From assembly GCA_026399195.1 (NCBI GenBank), contig JAPLRK010000066.1:1-58927 (forward strand): a stretch of DNA of 58,927 nucleotides, written 5' to 3'. Origin of the DNA: Legionellales bacterium (GTDB lineage: Bacteria > Pseudomonadota > Gammaproteobacteria > Legionellales > Legionellaceae). Under the pieces are notes generated by a model, which saw only the letters and a program-made list of their open reading frames with translations, made no database searches and had not been told where the DNA came from. The position numbers and the translations under genes were made by a program. Shown one piece after another: positions 35,599 to 44,100 of this stretch (the first letter of the stretch is position 1; every line of letters begins with the position of its first letter).

Positions 35599-38274
35599 TT
35601 ATTTTCTCAAATTGCGCAAGACAAACTGAAGAATGCCACCATGTCGGTAATACTCAAGCTCATTTCCGGTATCGATTCGGCAAAGAAGCTCCGTGCTCTC
35701 TTCATGGCCATCTTCACGACGAATGACCATGGTCACTTTATCTCTTGGTTTTAAATCCGGTGTAAACATCAGGCTGATTCTTTCGGAACCGTTTAAGTGC
35801 AGTGTGTTTCGAGTGGTGCCTGCCTGAAACTGTAAGGGTAGGACCCCCATGCCAATGAGGTTAGAGCGATGAATGCGCTCAAAACTTTCAGTGATGACAG
35901 CTTTCACCCCGAGTAACAGGGTGCCTTTTGCAGCCCAATCTCTTGAGGAGCCTGTGCCATATTCCTTACCCGCAATGATCACCAAATCATTTTGATCCTC
36001 TTGGTAAAGCATGGCGGCGTCAAAAATAGGCATTAATTCATTAGAAGGGATATGCCGTGTCATTCCGCCTTCGAGACCGTCTGCCATTTCATTACGGATT
36101 CGAATGTTGGCGAAAGTCCCTCGCATCATCACCTCATGATTACCTCGCCGTGAACCATAAGAGTTAAAATCGGCGGGATCCACACCTTTTGATTGTAAAT
36201 ATAAGCCTGCTGGGGAGTTTTCTTTGATGGAACCTGCTGGGGAGATGTGATCGGTGGTGATGGAATCCCCTAATAAAGCTAAGATATAAGCTTGTTGGAT
36301 GGGCTTGATGGGCGCAGGGTTTTTCGAAAGATTTTGGAAAAAAGGCGGATGTTGAATATAAGTGGAATGACTGTCCCACTCATAAGTCGTGCCATGGCCT
36401 GTTTTGATGCTTTGCCATTGGTCATCCCCCTTGAAGACATCGGCATATTCCCTCTGAAACATTTGGCCATTCACTTTAGCAACTTCTAAAGCAATTTCAG
36501 CGTTTGTTGGCCAGATGTCTTTCAGGTACACAGGACGACCTTGAGGGTCCTGACCAATCGGATCATGGTTCAAATCAATTCGAGTGGTGCCACATAAAGC
36601 ATAAGCCACAACAAGCGGGGGAGAAGCTAACCAGTTGGCCCGAACTTGTGGGTGAACCCGGCCTTCAAAATTGCGATTTCCAGATAAAACGGAACATACG
36701 ATCAGATCATGGTTAGACACGCAATACGATATGGCGTCGGGGAGGGGACCTGAATTTCCAATACAAGTGGTACAACCGTAACCTACTAAGTTGAAACCAA
36801 GATCATTCAGATAGCTTTGAAGGCCGGCAAGATTTAAATAGTCGGTGACCACTTTTGAGCCGGGAGCAAGCGATGATTTGACCCAAGGTTTTCTTTGTAA
36901 GCCTTTTTCTATTGCTTTCTTGGCCAGTAGCCCTGCAGCCATCAACACACTGGGGTTTGAGGTGTTCGTGCAGCTTGTGATAGCTGCAATCACCACATCT
37001 CCATGATGAAGCGTGTAAGGAGCATTTTTAACCGAGTAGTCTAAGTTAAGTTCAGACGTTCTACCTAATTCTTTCACAAAAGCATCAAACTCTAGCGGTA
37101 ATGTTTTAAGATTCACTTTGTCTTGAGGGCGTTTTGGACCGGCCAATGAGGGTTCAACGGTACTGAGATCAAGCTCTAGGTTTTCTGTAAAGATGGGATC
37201 TTCAGAGTCCTTATGGTACCAAAGTCCTTGTGCTTTGGCATAGGCTTCCACTAAAGCCAAGGTGTGCATGTCACGACCTGTCATCTCAAGGTATCGGATT
37301 GTTTCATGATCGATGGGGAAAAATCCGCAAGTAGCGCCATACTCAGGGGCCATATTTGAAATGGTTGCCCGATCAGCGACTGGTAATTCAGAAAGACCTG
37401 GACCATAAAACTCGACAAATTTACCCACCACGCCTTGGATGCGTAATCTTTGGGTGACCGTTAAGACCAAATCTGTCGCAGTGATGCCTTCTTTTAAGTG
37501 GCCTGTGAATTTAAAACCAACCACTTCCGGGATGAGCATAGAAATGGGCTGACCGAGCATAGCGGCTTCTGCTTCAATCCCCCCGACTCCCCAGCCTAAG
37601 ATACCTAAACTATTGATCATCGTGGTATGAGAGTCTGTGCCCACTAAGGTATCTGGGTACGCATAAGTCACGCCATTGTCTTCACTTGACCACACCGACT
37701 TGCCCAAGTACTCCAAATTGACTTGATGACATATCCCCGTCCCCGGTGGGACCACTTGGAAATTTGCAAAGGCTTTTTGTCCCCAACGTAGAAATTCATA
37801 ACGTTCTTTGTTGCGCGTCATTTCTATATCTGTATTGACTCGCATGGCATCAGATGTGGCAAACTTATCCACCATGATGGAGTGGTCAATGACCAGATCG
37901 ACTGGCGAGAGCGGGGAAATTTGAGAAGGATTGCCCCCCATGCTTTGAATCGCGTCGCGCATGGCGGCAAGATCAACAACAGCAGGCACCCCAGTAAAAT
38001 CTTGCATCAATACTCGGGCAGGTCGATAAGCAATTTCATGCTGCGATGTTTGAGTCTTTAACCAATCGGCAAGGGCTTGAATGTCAGTTGTGGTTACGGT
38101 GACGCCATCTTCAAAACGCAACAAATTTTCAAATAAGACTTTTAGAGAGAAAGGAAGGCGATGAATCCCTTTGAAATGCTGATGCTCTGCGGTTTTAAGG
38201 CTGAAGTACTGATAGGAGGTTCCATCAACAGTTAATTGAGATTGAGTTGCAAGGGTATTCAGACCGACCTTCAT
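35599..38274 (-). CDS. acnA: Aconitate hydratase A
   Basis: Interconverts citrate and isocitrate in the TCA cycle with a [4Fe-4S] cluster. 891 residues, full length for the AcnA/IRP type. Cluster ligands are visible in A-I-T-S-C-T-N-T-S-N-P and G-C-T-T-C-I-G-N-S-G-P-L. Other signatures: V-G-T-D-S-H-T-T-M-I-N, the catalytic swivel domain G-D-S-I-T-T-D-H-I-S-P-A-G, N-S-Y-G-S-R-R-G-N and G-K-E-Y-G-T-G-S-S-R-D-W-A. The antiporter gene follows closely. No odd features. Confidence 0.97.
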   Translation of the reverse strand: MKVGLNTLATQSQLTVDGTSYQYFSLKTAEHQHFKGIHRLPFSLKVLFENLLRFEDGVTVTTTDIQALADWLKTQTSQHEIAYRPARVLMQDFTGVPAVVDLAAMRDAIQSMGGNPSQISPLSPVDLVIDHSIMVDKFATSDAMRVNTDIEMTRNKERYEFLRWGQKAFANFQVVPPGTGICHQVNLEYLGKSVWSSEDNGVTYAYPDTLVGTDSHTTMINSLGILGWGVGGIEAEAAMLGQPISMLIPEVVGFKFTGHLKEGITATDLVLTVTQRLRIQGVVGKFVEFYGPGLSELPVADRATISNMAPEYGATCGFFPIDHETIRYLEMTGRDMHTLALVEAYAKAQGLWYHKDSEDPIFTENLELDLSTVEPSLAGPKRPQDKVNLKTLPLEFDAFVKELGRTSELNLDYSVKNAPYTLHHGDVVIAAITSCTNTSNPSVLMAAGLLAKKAIEKGLQRKPWVKSSLAPGSKVVTDYLNLAGLQSYLNDLGFNLVGYGCTTCIGNSGPLPDAISYCVSNHDLIVCSVLSGNRNFEGRVHPQVRANWLASPPLVVAYALCGTTRIDLNHDPIGQDPQGRPVYLKDIWPTNAEIALEVAKVNGQMFQREYADVFKGDDQWQSIKTGHGTTYEWDSHSTYIQHPPFFQNLSKNPAPIKPIQQAYILALLGDSITTDHISPAGSIKENSPAGLYLQSKGVDPADFNSYGSRRGNHEVMMRGTFANIRIRNEMADGLEGGMTRHIPSNELMPIFDAAMLYQEDQNDLVIIAGKEYGTGSSRDWAAKGTLLLGVKAVITESFERIHRSNLIGMGVLPLQFQAGTTRNTLHLNGSERISLMFTPDLKPRDKVTMVIRREDGHEESTELLCRIDTGNELEYYRHGGILQFVLRNLRK

Positions 38275-38340
38275 ATTTCAGCTCCAAAATCTAAAAGAAG
38301 ACAATGATAGCCGAAAATAGCTAAGATTTCATGTGATTAA

Positions 38341-38372
38341 ATGATGGGAGGTCTCCCTCCCCCATCATCATT
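38341..38372 (-). terminator. Intrinsic-terminator-like hairpin
   Basis: On the minus strand, ATGATGGGGGAGG-GAGA-CCTCCCATCAT (about 38369-38342) makes a stem of about 11 bp with a two-nt bulge, just past the stop of the small His/Trp-rich gene. T-rich sequence follows. It would also insulate acnA from read-through. Confidence 0.6.
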
Positions 38373-38375
38373 AAA

Positions 38376-38618
38376 TTAACAACGTCGTTCACAATGCCAA
38401 TAACCCCAACGGCCTTGCCAACACGTTTTAGGACAATTCCATCGATGATGATGCCAATAGGGACCATCCCACCAAGCAAGCTGAACGGGAGCTGTAGAAG
38501 CAGTCGTTCTAGTGGTAGCGGCTTCTGTGGTTGCAGAAAAACACGCACTCACTAACAACAAGGCAAATGCCCCAAACGTGGTGAAAAGAAACTGACTGAG
38601 TTTGATATGCTTGTTCAT
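38376..38618 (-). CDS. Small exported His/Trp-rich protein
   Basis: 80 residues. A signal sequence (about 6-33) holds L-L-V-S-A-C, a possible lipobox Cys, or an ordinary signal cleaved after T-E-A-A. The mature part is short, with W-W-D-G-P-Y-W-H-H-H-R-W-N and C-W-Q-G-R-W-G-Y-W-H-C: clustered His, Trp, Arg and four Cys. This could bind metal, but no family is recognised. The terminator after it supports expression. Confidence 0.6.
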   Translation of the reverse strand: MNKHIKLSQFLFTTFGAFALLLVSACFSATTEAATTRTTASTAPVQLAWWDGPYWHHHRWNCPKTCWQGRWGYWHCERRC

Positions 38619-38716
38619 AGTACAATCCTTTGGTTAGAGTTGTACTACTAATTATAGACAATCAAAAGAAAATAAAAGCAATGTGTGTGAAAAAAAACCT
38701 AAGCGTTGATTTTTTT

Positions 38717-39070
38717 CTACCCGGTGTGAGAATCGGAGTATCGTTCTTGAAAACGACTACGAGCATATTTCGCTTGAGACTCAGTGACCACATCGACCTC
38801 GTTTCCAAACAAATCAACACGAGCGGCGTTTGTTTTTTGACAGTTGAGATATGCAGGAGAAGCACTGTAATAATTCAAAGCCTCTCTTAAATTCTTCTTG
38901 CTAAATGGCGGAGACTCAAGCCGTTCATAGAAATCGATGACATCATCAAAAATGCCTATTTTGAGCGGTCTCAGTTGTTTGGTGTCTTTGAAAAATGCCG
39001 AAGGAAAATGTTCACATAACCAATCAATCGTATGTAATCGAATCTTTTTGATGCTTTCTTGTTGTTCCAT
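38717..39070 (-). CDS. Minimal ProQ/FinO-domain RNA chaperone
   Basis: 117 residues, essentially one ProQ/FinO domain: W-L-C-E-H-F-P-S-A-F-F near the N terminus, P-L-K-I-G-I-F-D-D-V, S-K-K-N-L-R-E-A-L-N-Y-Y, S-P-A-Y-L and A-R-V-D-L-F-G-N. This is the classic F-P-x-x-F ... L-K-x-G-I ... L-R-x-A-L-x-x-Y ... Y-L pattern. Such proteins bind structured small RNAs and 3' ends of messages; in Legionella the short homolog RocC represses competence with an sRNA (family knowledge). There is no extended C-terminal Tudor-like domain as in E. coli ProQ. Its upstream region holds several strong inverted repeats. Confidence 0.85.
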   Translation of the reverse strand: MEQQESIKKIRLHTIDWLCEHFPSAFFKDTKQLRPLKIGIFDDVIDFYERLESPPFSKKNLREALNYYSASPAYLNCQKTNAARVDLFGNEVDVVTESQAKYARSRFQERYSDSHTG

Positions 39071-39240
39071 GTGACTCTCGACGCCTGTTAAAACCTTATA
39101 AAGCTATCATAGACTTTGAGCGTCGACAATCCCCTACTACCGCCCCAGGGCGAACGCATCTTAAATTACTTGCCTAATGATGGTTTCTCTGAAATTGTCC
39201 TCTAATGCAGGCATAAATCGTTTACGTTTCATGCTAGCTA

Positions 39241-39285
39241 TCTCAATACTACGTGGTATTTAAGCTATACCACGTAGTATTGAGA
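39241..39285. repeat. Perfect 19-bp inverted repeat
   Basis: Arms 39241-39259 and 39267-39285 are exact reverse complements around a 7-nt loop (TTAAGCT). It lies between the divergent ProQ-domain gene and the large cassette. It could be an RNA hairpin, an operator or a cruciform site. It is AT-rich and has no T run of its own. Confidence 0.85.
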
Positions 39286-39293
39286 AATGCAAC

Positions 39294-39320
39294 AAAAAAA
39301 AGACAAAAGTCTCTTTTTTT
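39294..39320 (+). terminator. A/T-flanked hairpin, terminator-like
   Basis: AGAC-AAAA-GTCT flanked by seven A on the left and CTTTTTTT on the right. The T run ends at 39320. In plus orientation this is a fair intrinsic terminator. No annotated gene ends immediately upstream, so a short non-coding transcript covering the 19-bp hairpin is possible. Confidence 0.45.
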
Positions 39321-39350
39321 AAAAATTTATTATGGAGTTACGAGCAATAT

Positions 39351-39421
39351 TAGAAATTCCCGCTTCAAGAAGTCAGAGCCAGCATGGCCTCTTGTGGGAG
39401 TTCTTTGAGCGGGAATTTCTA
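39351..39421. repeat. 21-nt inverted repeat with 29-nt spacer
   Basis: Arms 39351-39371 and 39401-39421 match at 19 of 21 positions when one is reversed. It sits about 80 nt before the likely start of the 39.5-kb gene, so it could be a folded leader or the ends of a very small mobile element. Confidence 0.75.
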
Positions 39422-39499
39422 TAGGAAGATCACGACGATTGCAATGATACTCTCCAACAATTATGATGACATGCGTTCAATTTGCACAAGGTTCATTAT

Positions 39500-40162
39500 A
39501 TGTTTGCACGAAGAGAATCTGCCTCAAGCGCCCATCATGATCCAGCTTGGTTTTATTGGAACCAGCAGATAGAATGTCAAATTTCGATGCAATGGTCACT
39601 TGCTTTACGACATGCGTCGGTGGATAGAGAGAGCTTTGTTCAAGAACGATTGGCTCAGTTTTCTCATATTGTTAACCTTATCCATGACGATCCTCTGCTT
39701 GCCCTGAGAGAATGGCGACTTTTTTTTCATGACATTCCTGAATATCAACAATTACTGAGTGTTTCAGATGATCTTCCGTTACAAGAATTAAAGAATGTAA
39801 TGATACGATGGGCTCAGGGTTTTTCAGCAGCGATACATCTTAGTCTCCATCAGTTAGAAGAAATAGACGGGCAAATGCCTGTACTGCAAAAACGTCTTTC
39901 GGATTATTTATGCTCTTATTCCGCTTTGGTAACGCATAACAGAACGCTCCTGATGATCCTTAAGGATGCCTCTGTTCGAAATTTATATGATATCATCATT
40001 CATCCCCGCATCCGTGATGTTTTAGACCTGAAAGACATCCTCGAGGCCCTCATTATCTTACAAGAAAAAACGTCCTTTTCGCATCGCCAATTGGATCAGT
40101 TAAACCAGATTATTCAACAATTTAAGTCTAAACCAACTCATTCGTCAATGGAAAACAATTAA
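39500..40162 (+). CDS. Helical protein leading, out of frame, into a glycine-rich protein
   Basis: 220 residues from the ATG at 39500 (AAGG about 8 nt upstream; a TTG at 39482 is also open). Helical, with no signal peptide and no known domain; features are W-S-L-A-L-R-H-A, I-P-E-Y-Q-Q-L-L and a Leu-rich C terminus. It stops at 40160-40162. The glycine-rich frame is already open from 40132 in the -1 frame and lacks a good start of its own. This gene and the next are therefore likely halves of one protein, joined by a frameshift that is either real decay, programmed, or a sequence error near an AAAA run. Confidence 0.65.
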   Translation: MFARRESASSAHHDPAWFYWNQQIECQISMQWSLALRHASVDRESFVQERLAQFSHIVNLIHDDPLLALREWRLFFHDIPEYQQLLSVSDDLPLQELKNVMIRWAQGFSAAIHLSLHQLEEIDGQMPVLQKRLSDYLCSYSALVTHNRTLLMILKDASVRNLYDIIIHPRIRDVLDLKDILEALIILQEKTSFSHRQLDQLNQIIQQFKSKPTHSSMENN

Positions 40163-41115
40163 CGCTCACAAGTCATGGCGGTGCTGGTGGTGACGGTGGC
40201 GATGGAAAACACGGCCTACCCGGAAAAAGCGGAAAAGATGGCGTCAAGCGCTCTGCCATCCCTGGTGGAGGTTGGTATTGTGTTCATTATGCCAACGTGG
40301 CCAAAGGTACTCGAGGTGCATTAGGCTCTAAAGGTGAAAATGGAGGCGGCGCAGGTCTTGGTGGGCATGGGGGATATGCAGGTGATCTTCAAATAGTATG
40401 CCTTGATGAAACCCCTGATCTTCCCTCTCGATTATTTAAAGAAGGCCTCGTCGGAAAACAAGGAAAACCTGGAGAAGGCGGCGAAGGGGGTAAACCTGGA
40501 AAAGATGGCATTGATGAAGCCGTTTGGAGAGAGGGAATGCTCTCTAAACAAAAACATGGTCTTGGTGAATATGAATTCATCGATATGGAGTGGGGGCTTT
40601 TCGGAAGTGGTGCGACAATCCCAAAACGGCTCCGAACGCTGGATGACTTTGAACGCTATCAAGGCACCTTACAAACTGAAAGCCAGCGGACGCTTCATGG
40701 AACACGAGGCGGCATTTCTACGCTCCCTCGCGAAGAAGCAACAAGACAAGCCCCTATTTCCACCCAAGCAGTCGCTGCGCACTTGCTCGATCTGCTCAAA
40801 TCAGAGTCTTTTTTGTTGGGGTTCAAACAACAAATCGTGATGTCGCGACTTGCAACGATCGCACGTTCACCCGACGCACCGCCGCATCTCTCCAATTTAG
40901 AGAGATTACGAAAACAGTTAAGCACTGTTCAGGAAAAAATCCAGAATACAGAAGCACATTTGCATCAACTCAAAACCCAGCTCCTCAGAGAAACACACGC
41001 CATTGCTCCGAAACCTGCCCGTGATCTTTTTTTTACATTCGATAAAATTTTATCAATCACACCAAAGAAAACGTCTGATTATGTCCCCTTGGCTTATCTA
41101 AGAAAGGATAAATAA
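40132..41115 (+). CDS. Glycine-rich collagen-like N terminus plus coiled-coil protein
   Basis: The open frame begins at 40132; the first standard start is GTG 40297, but the glycine-rich repeats start well before it (G-G-A-G-G-D-G-G-D-G-K-H-G and G-K-S-G-K-D-G at about 40177-40243), so that GTG is not the true N terminus. The sequence has a Gly-x-x collagen-like segment, a short folded section, a second one (G-K-Q-G-K-P-G-E-G-G-E-G-G-K-P-G-K-D-G) and then a helical C terminus with a likely coiled coil (L-R-K-Q-L-S-T-V-Q-E-K-I). Stop at 41113-41115 is 1 nt before the next ATG, so it is co-translated with the SecA-like gene. Function unknown; such Gly repeats serve as spacers or surfaces. Confidence 0.65.
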   Translation, partial: TNSFVNGKQLTLTSHGGAGGDGGDGKHGLPGKSGKDGVKRSAIPGGGWYCVHYANVAKGTRGALGSKGENGGGAGLGGHGGYAGDLQIVCLDETPDLPSRLFKEGLVGKQGKPGEGGEGGKPGKDGIDEAVWREGMLSKQKHGLGEYEFIDMEWGLFGSGATIPKRLRTLDDFERYQGTLQTESQRTLHGTRGGISTLPREEATRQAPISTQAVAAHLLDLLKSESFLLGFKQQIVMSRLATIARSPDAPPHLSNLERLRKQLSTVQEKIQNTEAHLHQLKTQLLRETHAIAPKPARDLFFTFDKILSITPKKTSDYVPLAYLRKDK

Positions 41116-41116
41116 C

Positions 41117-44100
41117 ATGAGAACATTTACCGAGCGTTCAAAACGCACCAAAGCCCCCATACCCGTTGTTTCAAGCAATCCCAAGACATCCAAAAGGGCC
41201 AAACATTCTGCAGGAGAAGACGCGGTTATGAAGGACCCCATCGCTTCACGAACGCGCGCACGAAGAGCCGAAGCCCTCCTCCCTGAATTATTCCGCGAAT
41301 CTAGGCATGAAGAAAGTACCAACCCTATTCTTTTAACCCTTGCAGCGGTTTTACCCAAACATAAAATTACCCCAAAGAACCTTGATTTAATGTTTTCAGC
41401 ACTTCATGAATCGCTAGGTCACAAACCATTTTCTCCCTCATTTACCAACAATATTCTTTTGCTTGCGCAAAGTATGATAGATCTTTTCGAGGAACACGAA
41501 GAAGAACTTGAGCACGTCATTCGCACGCGCCCCCCTGAGGAATGGTTGTTTTGCCTAACAATAGAGCAATTTATGAGCATCACCAGAAAGCGCTTTGATC
41601 TTTCTGAAGAGCAATTAAACTTACCAGTTATCAAACCTACTGAATTCAAGGCCTTCATTGGGGAATCGCGCTCTCAGCGCGTTTATGAACGTATGCGCGA
41701 ACAAAGAATAATCACCGATAAAGGCATCTTTGATAGAAGCGCCCTTGATGGATCCCATGAAAAAGTATCAATTTCCACAGACAGCTTTTATCAGGCGATT
41801 CAATCTGATTATCCAGCGCTTTTTGAACCGATATCAAATTTTTGGGAAACACTCCCTGAATCGATTCAATTGGCTCGTCATAAAAAACACCAGGAGACCC
41901 TCCTAAGATGCCTACATGAAGATCAAAAATTGAGTGATTATGAAAAAAGGGTCATCATGGAAACGCTTCGTACTTGCCGACACGATGAAGCAGTCAAGCA
42001 AATTTTAGCAAAAATTTCGCATGGTATGGGTGAGCAGGTGTCTGAAAAAAAATCTATCGTTCAGCTTTTTTGTGAACTTTCATCCCATGCCCCTTTGTTA
42101 TATCGATTAACACAACATTTAAAATTGCAGCCCTCCAATCAACTCATCCCATGGGAAACCTTAGAAATATTGCTTCATGATTTAAATAAGGTTCATTATA
42201 CCGAGGATTTACTTAAGCATCTCCAAAGATTTGATCTGGGTCATTGGTCATTAGAACTTGATCGCTTCATCGTTCTCGAAAAATTGATTCATTTTAGGCC
42301 CCACATGGGTTTTGAGAACTTAGTTTCTAAAATGAATGAATTGGAGACTTATTTCGGCACGGACGTTCGTAATCAATACATCGACATTTTAAAAGAAAAA
42401 CACTGTGGCGCACTGGATTCTATTCTTGATATTTTGAGCGCTGTCTTACAGAATCAATATCAAATCAATGACGCCTTTTATGAACAATTGCGTAGCGTTT
42501 CCCCTGAGCACTGGGCTGTTTCGTTATTACCCCATCTACGTCATGAAAGTCCCGTAGGCGAGCGAAGACGACCTGAGTTATTAGCGTTGCTCCGAACTCA
42601 CCCTGGAAACACCTCTATTACAGCTGAATTTGTTGAACGTTTGGATGACGATTTAGCACAGATTGATCATCACTGGGAGATTCTGCTCGAGCTTTATCCC
42701 ACACGTGAAGCATTCGTACTTTATTTGAAAGAAAACGTAACTGCTTTTCAGTTGGCTGCAAAGGAGTGTTCTGCGGGGAATAAATCCGAGTTTCACAAAC
42801 TCATCTCGGCCATCGAACTTGCAGCTTACCATGCTTTCGGTTGCCGACCTCGCGATACCCAGAGAATGGCCTTGTTGACGACGTTACAACATCCTTCCGG
42901 CTCATTTCTAGAAATTGCAACTGGGGAAGGGAAAACTTTAGTGATTGCCATGCTCGCGGTTGTGAAAGCGCTTTCAGGGCAATACGTAGATATCGTGACA
43001 AGTTCAAGTGTATTAGCGCGTCGAGACGTTGAAACCAATCAACCGTTCTATGAACTCTTTGATCTACAGTCTGCCCATAACATTGATGATAGACCTGATG
43101 TTTTAGCGCTTAGCTATCAAAAGCAGATTGTGTATGGCGACATTTCTAGTTTCCAGAGAGACGTTTTACAAGAAAAATTTTTCAATAAAAAAACTCGCAA
43201 TAACCGTCGTTTTGAGACCGTAATTGTCGATGAAGTAGACAGCATGTTGCTGGATAAAGGTGAAAATTTACTGATTTTATCAAAAAACATCCCTGGTTTT
43301 GAACACCTTGAAGTATTGATGGTTCATATTTTGGCCGCCATACATGCGCCCAATGTGATGGACGGTAGCGAAAAATCCAAAGCATTGATCAAAGATTACC
43401 TCAACCGTTTGATTGATGACGGTGACATCCCCATTCCAAAAGAATTTGATGGCGAGGAAGGATTTGTTAAACGACGCCTTGATATATGGATTGAAAGTGC
43501 CTTCCAAGCCTGTCAATACCTCATCACTAACGATTGTTATAAACTAGATTTTTCAGATTCAGGTAATACCATTGTCCTCATGGACAAAGATACCGGAGTT
43601 GAACTGGACAACACGGCTTTAAGCCATGGTAAACAACAATTTTTACAGTTAAAACATGCGGGCAAATTTCATCCAGAATCCCTTAATTCCATTTTTATTT
43701 CAAATATTAGTTTTTTTGAATTGTATAAAAAAACTGGATTATATGGGATGACAGGAACCCTAGGATCCATGGCTGAAAAAAACTTGCTCACAGAAGCTTT
43801 TGGAATTGCCATTGAATACTTGCCGACGTTTTGTCCCCGTCAATTTGATATGTTACCCCCAGAGTTGATCGATTCAGCCGATCTGAGCGACAGAAGGCAA
43901 CAATGGGCAGCTACGATCGCCAGAGATTCTCTGTTGATCTCTAAAAACCGGGTGGTCTTAGTCATTAACGATAGCATCCGAGACGCAACGACTATTTTAG
44001 AAACCCTTGAAGCCCATCCTGAACACTCAAAACGTAGAATTATTCCCTATTTCACTAAATCACACACCATAGGTCATGAGCCTTTCGCCCCAGGAAGCAT

